Below are positions 53,182 through 64,000 of a stretch of DNA of 64,000 bases, one piece after another. Below the pieces are notes generated by a model. It was not told where the DNA came from. It searched no databases and was given only the letters and a program-made list of their open reading frames with translations. How positions within the stretch are numbered: the stretch's first letter is position 1; each line of letters starts with the position of its first letter. The DNA lies in assembly GCF_027941915.1 (NCBI RefSeq), contig NZ_CP116009.1, positions 3,782,001 to 3,846,000 of the forward strand, read 5' to 3'. Origin of the DNA: Ramlibacter tataouinensis (lineage in GTDB: Bacteria; Pseudomonadota; Gammaproteobacteria; Burkholderiales; Burkholderiaceae_C). A program made the translations under genes and the position numbers.

Positions 53182-54978
53182 CTACTTCGCCCAGCTGTCC
53201 TTCAATCCGGTCACCCGGCTGAACACCGGCTTACCGTCTCCCGCCCGATGCTCCACCCGATCCGCCACGAAATACCCGTGCCGCTCGAACTGAAACTTCT
53301 CATCCCCCTTCACCTCGCGCAGTGACGGCTCCACATAGGCAATCACTACCTTCAGCGAATCCGGGTTGATCTCCTCCAGGAAGTCCTTGTCCCCCGTCCC
53401 CGGCTGCGGCACGGAGAACAGGCGGTCGTACAGGCGAACTTCGGCCTGCAGGCCATCGGCCACGCCGACCCAGGTGATGTTGCCCTTCACCTTCACCGCG
53501 TCCGCCCCCGGCGTGCCGCTCTTGGTGTCGGGGAGCAGGCGCGCGCGCACCTGCGTGATGGCGCCGTTCGCATCCCTGTCCGCGCCGATGCACTCCACCA
53601 CGTGGCCGTACTTCAGGCGCACCTTGTTGCCCGGGAACAGGCGGAAGAAGCCCTTGGGCGGCGTTTCCTCGTAGTCGCTGCGCTCGATCCACAGCTCGCG
53701 GCCGAACATGAACTGGCGGCGGCCGCGCGATTCGTCGTGCGGGTGCACCGGTGCGCTGCAGGCATCGAGCTGGTCGTCGCTGCCCATCACTTCACCCCAG
53801 TTCTCGATCACCAGCTTCACCGGGTCCAGCACCGCCATGGCGCGGGCGGCCTTGGGGTCCAGGTCGTCGCGCAGCGCGGCTTCCAGTGCGCCGTAATCGA
53901 TCCAGCTGTAGTCCTTGGTGACGCCGATGCGCTCGGCGAACAGCTGCAGCGATTCGGGCGTGTAGCCGCGCCGGCGCAGACCGACGATGGTGGGCATGCG
54001 CGGGTCGTCCCAGCCGCTCACGTGGCCTTCGTCGACCAGCTGCTTGAGCTTGCGCTTGCTGGTGACCACGTAGGTCAGGTTCAGCCGCGCGAATTCGTAC
54101 TGGCGCGGGTGCGGCGTGTTGATCAGGCCGCCTTCGCTCAGGCGGTCCAGCAGCCAGTCGTAGAACGGGCGCTGGTCCTCGAACTCCAGCGTGCAGAAGC
54201 TGTGGGTGATGTTCTCCAGCGCGTCCTCGATGGGGTGCGCGAAGGTGTACATCGGGTAGATGCACCACTTGTCGCCGGTGTTGTGGTGCTCGGCGTGCTT
54301 GATGCGGTAGAGGGCCGGGTCCCGCAGGTTGATGTTGGGGCTGGCCATGTCGATCCTGGCCCGCAGCACGGCGGCGCCGTCCGGCAGCTTGCCGTCGCGC
54401 ATTTCGCGGAAGCGCTGCAGGTTCTCGTCGACGCTGCGGGTGCGAAACGGGCTGTCCACGCCCGGCTTGCTGAAGTCGCCGCGGTTGGCGCGCATCTGCT
54501 CGGGCGTCTGCTCGTCCACATAGGCCAGGCCGGCGCCGATCAGGTACTCGGCGGCGCGGTACATGAAGTCGAAGTAGTCGCTGGCGTGGTACAGGTGGCT
54601 GGTGCCCTGCGCATCCCAGTCGAAACCGAGCCAGCGCACCGAGTCCTTGATCGATTCGACGTACTCCACTTCCTCCTTCTCGGGGTTGGTGTCGTCGAAG
54701 CGCAGGTGGCAGATGCCGCCGTAGTCGCGTGCCAGCCCGAAATTCAGGCAGATGCTCTTGGCGTGGCCGACGTGCAGGTAGCCGTTGGGCTCGGGCGGAA
54801 AGCGGGTGCGGATGCGCGCAGGGTCCAGCGGCCCTGCCTGTTGCGTGGCTGCATCACCCGGCTGGCCGGCCCAGTGCCGCTGCGAGTACGTGCCCTGTTC
54901 GAGGTCGCGCTCGATGATCTGGCGCAGGAAATGGCTGGGCTTGGCGCTGGCGCTGTCTTTCTCGGCGGAAGAGGTCAT
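53182..54978 (-). CDS. glnS: Glutaminyl-tRNA synthetase
   Basis: A 598-residue class I synthetase. The HIGH-like motif is YLHVGHAKSICLNFG (about residues 57-71) and KMSKS is VTSKRKLKQLVDEGHVSGW; FPPEPNGYLHVGH marks the start of the catalytic core and DKWCIYPMYTFAHPIEDALE lies in it. Anticodon-binding domains follow. ATG 54978 was chosen because the N-terminal helix then begins just before FLRQIIERDLEQGTY. Presence of GlnRS together with GatCAB elsewhere is normal in betaproteobacteria. Confidence 0.98.
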   Translation of the reverse strand: MTSSAEKDSASAKPSHFLRQIIERDLEQGTYSQRHWAGQPGDAATQQAGPLDPARIRTRFPPEPNGYLHVGHAKSICLNFGLARDYGGICHLRFDDTNPEKEEVEYVESIKDSVRWLGFDWDAQGTSHLYHASDYFDFMYRAAEYLIGAGLAYVDEQTPEQMRANRGDFSKPGVDSPFRTRSVDENLQRFREMRDGKLPDGAAVLRARIDMASPNINLRDPALYRIKHAEHHNTGDKWCIYPMYTFAHPIEDALENITHSFCTLEFEDQRPFYDWLLDRLSEGGLINTPHPRQYEFARLNLTYVVTSKRKLKQLVDEGHVSGWDDPRMPTIVGLRRRGYTPESLQLFAERIGVTKDYSWIDYGALEAALRDDLDPKAARAMAVLDPVKLVIENWGEVMGSDDQLDACSAPVHPHDESRGRRQFMFGRELWIERSDYEETPPKGFFRLFPGNKVRLKYGHVVECIGADRDANGAITQVRARLLPDTKSGTPGADAVKVKGNITWVGVADGLQAEVRLYDRLFSVPQPGTGDKDFLEEINPDSLKVVIAYVEPSLREVKGDEKFQFERHGYFVADRVEHRAGDGKPVFSRVTGLKDSWAK

Positions 54979-55143
54979 ATCGGAGCCGATTCTAGGTGGC
55001 ACCTTCGGGTTACCCGGGCTGCCCTGGGTTACGTCTGGCAACGCTCTTGACCGGACCGGCGTAGTCAGGGGAGCTCAGCCAGCGTTAAATACGCACAGGC
55101 GGTGTGCTGTCGGCGCCGCAAGAACCCTCAACAGGAGATTTCC

Positions 55144-55536
55144 ATGACTTCCACCCGTTCCCTCATCGGCAAGGCGGCCCTGCTGGGCGGTCTGGCGTTC
55201 GCCGCGCTGGGCACGGCGCAAGCCAAGGACGTGTACTGGTCGGTTGGCGTGCACGCGGCGCCGGGCGTCCACGTGGGGGTCGGCAACCACCGCCCACCGG
55301 CGCCGGTGGTGGTGGCGCCGCCCGCGCCGGTCATCGTGCCGCCGGTGGTCTACACCCAGCCGCAGGTGATCTATACGCAGCCGCAGGTGGCCTACCCGGG
55401 CGGCATCTATTACGCGCAGCCGGCGCCGGTCGTCGTCTATCGCAATGGCTGGGCTCCGCGCAGCCAGTGGGACGGCCATCGCCACCGCAAGCACCGTGGC
55501 CACGGTCATGGTCACGGCCATGGCCACTGGCGCTGA
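55144..55536 (+). CDS. Secreted His- and Pro-rich small protein
   Basis: A 130-residue exported protein. A signal peptide ends at about residue 27 (AALGTAQAK). Mature residues about 38-100 are Pro/Val/Tyr-rich with a repeated VVYTQPQVIYTQPQVAYPGG, and the C-terminus is HRKHRGHGHGHGHGHWR, a potential divalent-metal binder. I do not recognise a named family; similar proteins occur in Burkholderiales. AACAGGAGA precedes the ATG. A strong terminator follows. Confidence 0.88.
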   Translation: MTSTRSLIGKAALLGGLAFAALGTAQAKDVYWSVGVHAAPGVHVGVGNHRPPAPVVVAPPAPVIVPPVVYTQPQVIYTQPQVAYPGGIYYAQPAPVVVYRNGWAPRSQWDGHRHRKHRGHGHGHGHGHWR

Positions 55537-55582
55537 TCGCTGACGCGACACAAACGCCGTAAACAGGTTTTCTCCAAGGTCC

Positions 55583-55616
55583 CCCGCGTGCGCTCTGCGC
55601 CGCGGGGTTTTTTTTG
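55583..55616 (+). terminator. Rho-independent terminator after the His-rich protein gene
   Basis: CCCCGCG and CGCGGGG flank TGCGCTCTGCGC and are followed by eight T residues. Confidence 0.92.
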
Positions 55617-55654
55617 GGCGCGCGCGGCGCAACCGGCAGGTTTGGCAGGGGCGG

Positions 55655-55876
55655 TCAGGTCTTCCTCGGCCGCGGATTGCTGCCGGGCTCGTCGTCATCC
55701 CAAGGCGAGAGCCCCAGGCGGCGTTGCTCCAGTTGTGCCCGCAGGTTTCGCCGGATGCTGTCCATGCCGTAGCCGCCGTGGCGAACCTGGTTGGCGGCGC
55801 CCGCTGGCTTCCCATTGGGGGCGCCGTCGCGCTTGCGCTCGGTGTCGGCTGAGGGACGGGAATCGTGGCGGGCCAT
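55655..55876 (-). CDS. Small hypothetical protein
   Basis: A possible 73-residue protein read from ATG 55876 (an in-frame ATG at 55915 would give 86 residues). Recognisable is a C-terminal MDSIRRNLRAQLEQRRLGLS helix then PWDDDEPGS. No family is recognised and no clear ribosome-binding site is seen. It could be a genuine short conserved protein or noise. Confidence 0.35.
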   Translation of the reverse strand: MARHDSRPSADTERKRDGAPNGKPAGAANQVRHGGYGMDSIRRNLRAQLEQRRLGLSPWDDDEPGSNPRPRKT

Positions 55877-56200
55877 GCTGTGCTTTGAGGCGCAGGCCAC
55901 GAAGGTGGCCCGCATGGCGGCACCGTACCCAGTCGAATGCAGCGGGCGTGCCCGAACGCTTCAGCGGCGACGGTAGGACGGCCCCTACCCGACCCAACCT
56001 TGCGGTCAGGGCGCGTAGCAAGGAACCGGGTCCGAAGGGCCGCGACGGCGGGGGCCGACTGGTGAGAAGTTTTCCCGTACTTGACGATCGCGCGGAATGC
56101 TCGATCATCGGAACGATGAGTTCCTGTCCCGCCCTGGCAAGAGCGTGAGCTTCCTTGCCAGCTGTACCCCGGCCGCCGCGCGCGCACCGGGTGCCTTCCC
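55877..56200. other. Intergenic region before the LysR gene
   Basis: About 320 bases without a supported gene. Nothing definite is seen beyond its GC-rich composition; the LysR promoter presumably lies near 56050-56150, where TTGACG (56080-56085) is a possible -35 element without a convincing -10. Confidence 0.4.
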
Positions 56201-57136
56201 ATGCTGACGTTCAAGCAGATCGAGGCCCTCCACTGGGTGGCCCGCAGCGGCTCCTTTGCGGCCGCGGCCGACCGGCTGCACACGACCCAGTCGGCGATCT
56301 CCAAGCGGATCGCGGAACTGGAAGACATCCTGGGCGTCGCGCTGTTCGACCGCACCCGGCGCACCGCGCGCCTGACCGAGAAGGCCCGGGAGATCGTGGC
56401 CCTCGGAGAAGAGCTGCTCAACGCCCGCGAACGCCTGCTGGCCGCCGCCGGCCGCGAGGCCGTGACCATCCGCCAGTTCCGCATCGGCGTGACCGAGCTC
56501 ATTGCCCTGACCTGGCTGCCGCGCCTGGTGAAGCTGCTGCGCGCCCAGTACCCGCACGTGGAGGTGCAGCCGGAAATCGACCTGAGCGCCAATCTCTACG
56601 AGAAACTGGGCCGGGGCGCGCTCGATCTGGTCGTCGTGCCGTCGGTGTTCAACGAAAGCAGCATGCTGTCCACGCCGCTGCGCAACCTGCGGCTGTCCTG
56701 GATGTGCAGCCCGAGCCTGTACGACGGCCCGCCCCGGCTGGCGCTGGCCGAGATCGCCCGCTACCCGATCCTGATGCAGATCGAGCGCTCGGGCGTCGAC
56801 ATGGGCCTGGAGCGCTGGTTCCGCGAGCGCGACCTGACCCTGCGCCGCCTGTACGCCGGTAACAGCCTGGTGGCGCTGAGCGCGCTGACCATCGGCGGCT
56901 TCGGCATCAGCTTCCTGCCCAGCGAGTTCTTCATGGAACACGTCGAGGCCGGGCGGCTGCGCGTCATCGAGAGCGACGAGAACCTGCCCGAGATTCCCTA
57001 CTGCGCCCTCTACCTGCGCGACGGTCCGGTGTCGTTCAGCACCCGGGTGGCGGCGATGGCGCAGTCGATCTGCAGCTTCGCCAAGCCGCAGTGGGACACC
57101 CCCGGCCGGCGGCCGCGGAACACCACGAGCCGGTGA
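56201..57136 (+). CDS. LysR-family transcriptional regulator
   Basis: A 311-residue LTTR with the N-terminal DNA-binding domain FKQIEALHWVARSGSFAAAA through TTQSAISKRIAELEDILGVA, and a C-terminal effector domain up to about residue 295. It is transcribed in the same direction as, and 143 bases upstream of, the RraA/aminotransferase/dehydratase/hydantoinase operon, its likely target. Confidence 0.94.
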   Translation: MLTFKQIEALHWVARSGSFAAAADRLHTTQSAISKRIAELEDILGVALFDRTRRTARLTEKAREIVALGEELLNARERLLAAAGREAVTIRQFRIGVTELIALTWLPRLVKLLRAQYPHVEVQPEIDLSANLYEKLGRGALDLVVVPSVFNESSMLSTPLRNLRLSWMCSPSLYDGPPRLALAEIARYPILMQIERSGVDMGLERWFRERDLTLRRLYAGNSLVALSALTIGGFGISFLPSEFFMEHVEAGRLRVIESDENLPEIPYCALYLRDGPVSFSTRVAAMAQSICSFAKPQWDTPGRRPRNTTSR

Positions 57137-57202
57137 GCTGGCGAGCGGGGCCGCGCGCGGCCTAGCCATCCGAAACACGAATTTTCTTCATGTTTTCAGA
57201 TC

Positions 57203-57214
57203 GCGATTAATCGC
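57203..57214. promoter_or_regulatory. Candidate operator between LysR and RraA genes
   Basis: GCGATTAATCGC is a perfect 12-bp dyad and is followed by TTTTTT. It may be a LysR-type binding half-site pair, or the remnant of a weak terminator after LysR. It lies 66 bases before the RraA start. Confidence 0.4.
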
Positions 57215-57279
57215 TTTTTTCTCCTGGACTCTCTTCGGATACTCGCCGGTGTCGATTTATTGAAGAGATCAGGAAAGCC

Positions 57280-59162
<1,883 letters not shown>

Positions 59163-59163
59163 C

Positions 59164-60444
59164 ATGGCCGCTGCAGGGGTGAAGCAGACCATCGCGGAGA
59201 AGATCCTCTCGGCCAAGGCCGGGGCGACCCTGAGGGCCGGCGATATCGCGATCTGCCGCATCGACGCCGTGATGGGGACCGACGGATCGGTGCCGATGGC
59301 CATCGACTATTTCGGCCAGCTGGGCGAGCGGGCAACGGTCGCCGAGCCGGACCGCATCGTGTTCGCGCTGGACCACTACGCGCCGGCGCCCACGCCCAAG
59401 TCCCAGGCGCTGCAGGACGTGGCGCGGGCGTTCGCGCGGGAGCGCGGCATCCGCGTCTGGGAGGTCGGCGAAGGCATCGGGCACCAGCTGATGGTGGAGC
59501 AGGGCTACGTCACGCCCGGCGCGCTGGTGCTGGGCGCGGACAGCCACGCCGTGACCTACGGCGCGCTCAACGCGTTCGGCACCGGCATCGGCTCGTCCGA
59601 CCTGGCCGTCGCCATGGCCAGCGGGAAGGCGTGGCTGAAGGTGCCAGAGACCATTCGCGTCGAGCTGACCGGCGCCCTGCGCGCGCCAGCGGCGGCCAAG
59701 GACGTGGCACTGGAGCTGCTGCGCCGCTTCGGCGGCGACGGGGCCCGTTACCAGGTGCTGGAGTTCACCGGTCCGGGCGTCGCGGCGCTGGACATGGCCG
59801 ACCGGCTGGTGATCAGCAACATGGTGGTCGAGATGGGCGCCAAGGCCGGCGTGTTCCCGTGCGACGCGCGGACGCTGGGCTACCTGGAGGGCCGGCCGGT
59901 GCGCCGCGCCGCGGCGCCGGTGGCGGCGGACCCCGGCGCCAGCTATGCCGGCTCGGTCCGGGTCGACCTGTCCAGCATGGAGCCGCTGGTCGCCCGTCCC
60001 CACCAGCCGGATCTCGTGGGTCCGCTGCGCGATGCCGGGGCCGTCCCGGTTCACATGGTCTACCTCGGAACCTGCACGGGCGGGCGCGCCAAGGACCTGC
60101 GCGAGGCGCTGGCGGTGCTGCAAGCGCGCGGCGGCGTGCGCCAGGGCGTCCAGCTGGTGGTGACGCCGGCATCGCGGGAGGTCGAGCAGGAACTCGAAGC
60201 CGGCGGCGAGCTGGCGCAGTTCCGCGCCATGGGCGCAACGCTGGGCGTGCCCGGCTGCGGCTCGTGCTGCGGCACCTGCGGCACGATTCCGGCCGACGGC
60301 CAGACCGTGGTGTCGACGGCCAACCGCAACTTCATCGGCCGCATGGGCAATCCCAAGGCGTCGATCTGGCTGGCTTCCCCCGCCGCCTGCGCGGCGGCCG
60401 CCGCCGAGGGCAGCCTTGTCGCGCTGGAGGGCGCCGCGCCATGA
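59164..60444 (+). CDS. Aconitase/3-isopropylmalate dehydratase-type large subunit
   Basis: A 426-residue 4Fe-4S hydro-lyase of the LeuC/DmdA/homoaconitase group. [20 protein letters not shown] is the Asp-Ser-His active-site block, [13 protein letters not shown] holds the first cluster Cys, and [20 protein letters not shown] holds the other two. [20 protein letters not shown] is the family's C-terminal signature. The start ATG is directly after the aminotransferase stop; the stop overlaps the small subunit (ATGA). It is not part of a leucine operon, so it probably (de)hydrates another branched dicarboxylic acid. Confidence 0.92.
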   Translation: MAAAGVKQTIAEKILSAKAGATLRAGDIAICRIDAVMGTDGSVPMAIDYFGQLGERATVAEPDRIVFALDHYAPAPTPKSQALQDVARAFARERGIRVWEVGEGIGHQLMVEQGYVTPGALVLGADSHAVTYGALNAFGTGIGSSDLAVAMASGKAWLKVPETIRVELTGALRAPAAAKDVALELLRRFGGDGARYQVLEFTGPGVAALDMADRLVISNMVVEMGAKAGVFPCDARTLGYLEGRPVRRAAAPVAADPGASYAGSVRVDLSSMEPLVARPHQPDLVGPLRDAGAVPVHMVYLGTCTGGRAKDLREALAVLQARGGVRQGVQLVVTPASREVEQELEAGGELAQFRAMGATLGVPGCGSCCGTCGTIPADGQTVVSTANRNFIGRMGNPKASIWLASPAACAAAAAEGSLVALEGAAP

Positions 60445-60950
60445 GGAACCTGAACCGCCTGCGCGCCCGCGTGCTCGGCGACCACGTCAACACCGACTAC
60501 ATCATCTCCTCGCGCCGCAAGCGGGACAGCCTCGACCCGAAGGAGCTGTCGCGCTACCTGCTGGAGGACCTGGATCCGCAGTTCGCGGCGACCGTGCAAC
60601 CCGGCGACGTCCTGGTGGCCGGCGAGAACTTCGGCTGCGGCTCGGCGATGGAGGTCGCCGCCACGGTGGTCATCGGCGCCGGGATTCCCGCGGTCATCGC
60701 GCGCAGCTTCTCGCGCACCTATTTCCGCAACGCGGTGAACAACGGGCTGCTGCCCGTGGTCGCCGACACCTCGGGCATCCGCGAGGGCGACGCGCTCTCG
60801 ATCGTCGAGGCAGACGGCAGGCTGACCCTGCAATTGCATCGCGACGGGCAAGAGCGCGCCGCATCCCAGCTGCCGCCCATCATGGCCGCCATCCTCCAGG
60901 CCGGCGGCCTCATCCCCTACTTCGCCCGGCACGGCGATTTCCATCCCTGA
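60441..60950 (+). CDS. Aconitase/3-isopropylmalate dehydratase-type small subunit
   Basis: A 169-residue swivelling-domain subunit. [20 protein letters not shown] begins it and [20 protein letters not shown] carries the conserved GxNFGCGSS-like loop, with [20 protein letters not shown] typical of LeuD/DmdB. It pairs with the preceding large subunit; their 4-base overlap indicates strict co-translation. Confidence 0.93.
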   Translation: MRNLNRLRARVLGDHVNTDYIISSRRKRDSLDPKELSRYLLEDLDPQFAATVQPGDVLVAGENFGCGSAMEVAATVVIGAGIPAVIARSFSRTYFRNAVNNGLLPVVADTSGIREGDALSIVEADGRLTLQLHRDGQERAASQLPPIMAAILQAGGLIPYFARHGDFHP

Positions 60951-60990
60951 TCAAGCCGGTTTTCCAAGCAATCCTGTCCCGCCTGCTCCC

Positions 60991-63096
60991 ATGAAGCACA
61001 TTGCCATAGGCACCGACATCGGTGGCACGTTCACCGACGTCGTCGCCCTCGACTACCGAAGCGGCCTCGTCCACTCGCGCAAGGTCCTGACGACCTACTC
61101 CGACCCCAGCATCGCCGTGGTGAGCGGGGTGAAATCCCTGTTCGCCCAGGCCGGCATCGAGCCGGGCCAGGTGCTGCGCCTGGTCCACGCCACCACGCTG
61201 TTCACCAACGCGCTGATCGAAGGCAAGGGGGTGCCCACCGGCCTGCTGTGCACCCGGGGATTTCGCGACATCATCGAGATCGGGCGCGAGCGCCGCTACG
61301 ACCTCTACGACGTCCAGATCGAGGGCGCGCCCTCGCTGGTGCCGCGCAACCTGCGCGAGGAGATCGGCGGCCGGCTCGACGCCGGCGGGCGCGAACTCGA
61401 ACCGGTCTCGCGCGAGGAGGTGCTGGCCGCCGTCGACCGGCTGGTCACGCGTGGCGTCGCCTCCCTGGCGATCTGCCTGCTGCACTCGTACGGCAACCCG
61501 GTGCACGAGCGCCAAGTAGCGGCCTGGGTGCGGGAGGCGTTCCCGCAGCTCAGCCTGAGCCTGTCGAGCGAGATCGCGCCGGAGATCCGCGAATACGACC
61601 GGGTCTGCACGACGGCGGCCAACGCCTGCGTGCAGCCGATTGCCCACCGCTACCTCAGCGTTCTGGAGACCCGCGTCGCCGAGCTGGGCATCGACACCGG
61701 CGTGCTGATGATGCTGTCCAACGGCGGCCTGTGCTCCGTGTCGCAGGCCCGCAAGAAGCCGATCGAGCTGCTGGAGTCGGGGCCGGCCGCGGGAGCGATC
61801 TCCGCCGCCTGGTCGGGCGCGCGCGACGGCCAGCGGGACCTGCTGGCCTTCGACATGGGCGGCACCACCGCCAAGCTGGCCCTGGTGGAGCAGGGCCGGC
61901 CGGCCGTCGCCCACGGGTTCGAAGCGGCCCGGCGCAAGCGCTTCGCCGAAGGCAGCGGGATCCCGATCCGGATCACCACGGTCGACCTCATCGAGATCGG
62001 CGCCGGCGGCGGCAGCCTGGCCCGGGCCGACGACATGCAGTTGCTCAAGGTCGGCCCGCAGAGCGCCGGCTCCGAGCCGGGGCCGGCGTGCTACGGCCGG
62101 GGCGGCGAACACGCCACGGTGACCGATGCCAACCTGGTGCTCGGCTACCTCAACCCGGATTACTTCGCCGGCGGCAGCATGCGCATCGACGTGGCGCGCG
62201 CGCAGGGCGCGCTGGCCCAGCTCGGGGCCTCGCTCGGGCTGGCGCCGCACGAGGCGGCGCGCGGCGTCCATGAGATCGTCGCCGAGAACATGGCGGCGGC
62301 GGCCCGCCTGCACGTGGCCGAACGCGGCCACGATCCGCGCGACTTCGTGATGGTCTGCACCGGCGGCGGCGGCCCGCTGCACGGGTACGCCGTCGCCCGC
62401 AAGATCGGGGTGCGCAAGCTGGTCGTTCCGGCGTCGGCGGGCGTGGCGTCGGCGGTGGGGCTGCTGCTGTCGCCAGCGCGCTCGGACCGATCGCGCACGG
62501 TCGGGTTCCGGCCGGACACCGGCAGGCTCGAGGAGCTCGAGCGTGACTTCGCCGAACTGGAGGCCGAGGCCGTCGCCAGCCTGCGCCCGCTGGAGCCGGG
62601 CTTCGGCCCGGTCGCCGTCAAGCGGCAGGCCGACGGGCGCTTCGTCGGCCAGGGCTTCACCCTGACGGTGGACCTGCCGCCGGCGCCGTACACCGGCGGC
62701 GGCAGCGACCCCGAGGCGGTGCGCCGCGCGCTGAAGGAATCGTTCGAGGCGGGCTACCGCCGCAAGTTCGGCCGCACGCCGCCGGACGTGCCGGTGGAGC
62801 TGGTCAGCCTGCGCGTCAGTGCCAGCGCCATGCCGCAGCAAACCTTCCAGCCGTCGCCGGTGGCCGCCGGCAGCGGCGGCCAGCCCCACGGCCAGCGCCC
62901 GGTGTTCTTCGCGGAAGCCGGCGCCTACCTGGACACCCCGATCTACCGGCGAGAGGACATCCCCCTGGGCGTGGCGCTCGCCGGCCCCCTGCTGGTCGAG
63001 GACCCCGATTCCACCCTGGTGGTCGGGCCCTGCGGCCGCCTGACCCGCATGGCCAGCGGCAACCTGGTGATCGACCTCGAAGAGGCAGCGAAATGA
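60991..63096 (+). CDS. hyuA: Hydantoinase/oxoprolinase subunit A
   Basis: A 701-residue ATP-dependent amidohydrolase subunit of the N-methylhydantoinase/5-oxoprolinase A family. The N-terminal ATPase motif is GTDIGGTFTDVVALDYRSGL (residues about 6-25); LLAFDMGGTTAKLALVEQGR and DFVMVCTGGGGPLHGYAVAR are further family blocks. It hydrolyses cyclic amides such as hydantoins or 5-oxoproline at the cost of ATP, with HyuB. It overlaps hyuB in an ATGA junction. Confidence 0.94.
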   Translation: MKHIAIGTDIGGTFTDVVALDYRSGLVHSRKVLTTYSDPSIAVVSGVKSLFAQAGIEPGQVLRLVHATTLFTNALIEGKGVPTGLLCTRGFRDIIEIGRERRYDLYDVQIEGAPSLVPRNLREEIGGRLDAGGRELEPVSREEVLAAVDRLVTRGVASLAICLLHSYGNPVHERQVAAWVREAFPQLSLSLSSEIAPEIREYDRVCTTAANACVQPIAHRYLSVLETRVAELGIDTGVLMMLSNGGLCSVSQARKKPIELLESGPAAGAISAAWSGARDGQRDLLAFDMGGTTAKLALVEQGRPAVAHGFEAARRKRFAEGSGIPIRITTVDLIEIGAGGGSLARADDMQLLKVGPQSAGSEPGPACYGRGGEHATVTDANLVLGYLNPDYFAGGSMRIDVARAQGALAQLGASLGLAPHEAARGVHEIVAENMAAAARLHVAERGHDPRDFVMVCTGGGGPLHGYAVARKIGVRKLVVPASAGVASAVGLLLSPARSDRSRTVGFRPDTGRLEELERDFAELEAEAVASLRPLEPGFGPVAVKRQADGRFVGQGFTLTVDLPPAPYTGGGSDPEAVRRALKESFEAGYRRKFGRTPPDVPVELVSLRVSASAMPQQTFQPSPVAAGSGGQPHGQRPVFFAEAGAYLDTPIYRREDIPLGVALAGPLLVEDPDSTLVVGPCGRLTRMASGNLVIDLEEAAK

Positions 63097-64000
63097 GCAT
63101 CGACAACAACCAGCGTCCGGCGGACATGCCGCTGGACCCCATCTTCCTGGAAGTCTTCTGGACCCGGGTTCGCTCCATCGTGGACGAGGCAGCCAAGCTG
63201 ATCGTGCGCACCTCGTTCTCCACGCTCTCGTCGGAGGCCAACGACTTTGCCGTGGTGCTGACCGACGCCGGCGGCCGCTCGATCATCGAGAACAGCGGCA
63301 GCGTGCCCTCGTTCATCGGGACGCTGCCCGCCACCGTGCGGCATGCGATCGACCGGATCGGCGTGGACGCGATGCAGCCCGGCGACGTCTACATCACCAA
63401 CAACCCCTGGCACGGCACCGGCCACCTCAACGACTTCTGCTTCGTCAAGCCGGTCTTCCACGGCGGCCGCCTGGTCGCCTTCGCGGCCACCGCCGCCCAC
63501 ATGCCCGACATCGGCGGCCGCATCCGCTCGGTCGAGGCCCGCGAGCTGTTCGAAGAGGGATTCCACATCCCCATGATGCCGCTGCTGCGGCAGGGCCAGC
63601 CCGACGAGACGCTGCTGGGGCTGCTGCGGACCAACGTGCGCACGCCCGAGCAGACCATCGGCGACGTCTGGTCGCAGGTCGGCGCCGTCGAGCTGGTCGA
63701 CGCCCGACTCAACGAGGTGATGGGCGAGTACGGCATCGAGGACATCGCGCCGATCGCCGGCGCGCTGTTCGACCGCAGCGAGGCGGCGATGCGCCGCGCC
63801 ATCGCCCAGCTGCCGGAAGGGGAGTACGAGTACACGATGGAGACGGACGGCTTCGAGTCCTTCTTCACGTACCGGGTGAAAGTGACCATTCGCGGCGGCG
63901 AGATCGTCTGTGACTTCGAGGGCACCTCGGCGCAGCAGCCGCGCGGCATCAACTGCGTGCTGGCGTACACGAATGCCATGAGCATCTACGCCCTCAAGAG
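63093..64000 (+). CDS. hyuB: Hydantoinase/oxoprolinase subunit B (3' part outside window)
   Basis: The first 302 codons of a HyuB-type subunit. FLEVFWTRVRSIVDEAAKLI then TSFSTLSSEANDFAVVLTDA and PGDVYITNNPWHGTGHLNDF (Asn-Asn-Pro-Trp metal-binding block) are the family hallmarks, as is HMPDIGGRIRSVEARELFEE. The gene runs past the end, where the frame is still open. Confidence 0.94.
   Translation, partial: MSIDNNQRPADMPLDPIFLEVFWTRVRSIVDEAAKLIVRTSFSTLSSEANDFAVVLTDAGGRSIIENSGSVPSFIGTLPATVRHAIDRIGVDAMQPGDVYITNNPWHGTGHLNDFCFVKPVFHGGRLVAFAATAAHMPDIGGRIRSVEARELFEEGFHIPMMPLLRQGQPDETLLGLLRTNVRTPEQTIGDVWSQVGAVELVDARLNEVMGEYGIEDIAPIAGALFDRSEAAMRRAIAQLPEGEYEYTMETDGFESFFTYRVKVTIRGGEIVCDFEGTSAQQPRGINCVLAYTNAMSIYALK

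Overview
The window reads as a stretch of chromosome from a GC-rich betaproteobacterium of the order Burkholderiales, most likely a Comamonadaceae relative such as Ramlibacter or Variovorax. This is inferred from very high GC, a lone Bug/TctC receptor, a TRAP transporter, a sigma-32-type grpE-dnaK-dnaJ locus and the DUF3348/DUF802/OmpA/DUF2894 cluster, all typical of that order. I see no tRNA, rRNA, CRISPR array, insertion sequence or prophage. Family names come from recognising motifs by eye; no search was run.

Layout. 1-4.7 kb: a truncated MoxR AAA ATPase, a deacetylase-family hydrolase, an ECHDC3-like crotonase, an MscS channel, then a small reverse pair of S26 protease and DUF6448 protein. 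4.8-7.7 kb: a TRAP transporter (dctP-dctQ-dctM). 7.8-12.7 kb: electron transfer flavoprotein etfB-etfA, an acyl-CoA dehydrogenase and a nitronate monooxygenase-like protein, behind a promoter with a TetR-type operator. 12.7-16.9 kb: a cytochrome bd oxidase, a radical SAM protein with a LexA box, and an orphan EptA-like membrane domain. 17.0-20.9 kb: grpE-dnaK-dnaJ. 21-32 kb: single genes (RidA, FKBP, HxlR regulator, SRAP, MATE, a large PAS histidine kinase, a TerB-DUF697 protein) and a small ArsR-controlled stress or detoxification group.

32.3-36.2 kb holds the most striking locus: four tightly overlapping genes, DUF3348, a MotA/ZorA-like membrane protein with a long coiled-coil tail (DUF802), a MotB/ZorB-like OmpA protein with a membrane-proximal Asp, and DUF2894. 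It looks like an uncharacterised ion-driven stator. 36.5-41.4 kb: an ArsR-SRPBCC pair with clear operators, and a catabolic operon with an arylmalonate decarboxylase homologue that keeps every catalytic residue, a Bug receptor, a mandelate-racemase-family enzyme and a LysR regulator. 41.4-49.5 kb: miscellaneous enzymes. 49.5-53 kb: a frameshifted NERD gene, two tandem RRM RNA-binding proteins and a NYN-LOTUS protein. 53.2-56 kb: glnS and small proteins. 56.2 kb to the end: a LysR-led catabolic operon (RraA-like aldolase, aminotransferase, isopropylmalate-isomerase-type dehydratase, hydantoinase/oxoprolinase subunits A and B) that runs off the end.

Starts were moved to internal ATG/GTG codons where ribosome-binding sites, operators or family lengths demanded it. 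Long open frames antisense to GC-rich genes were ignored.
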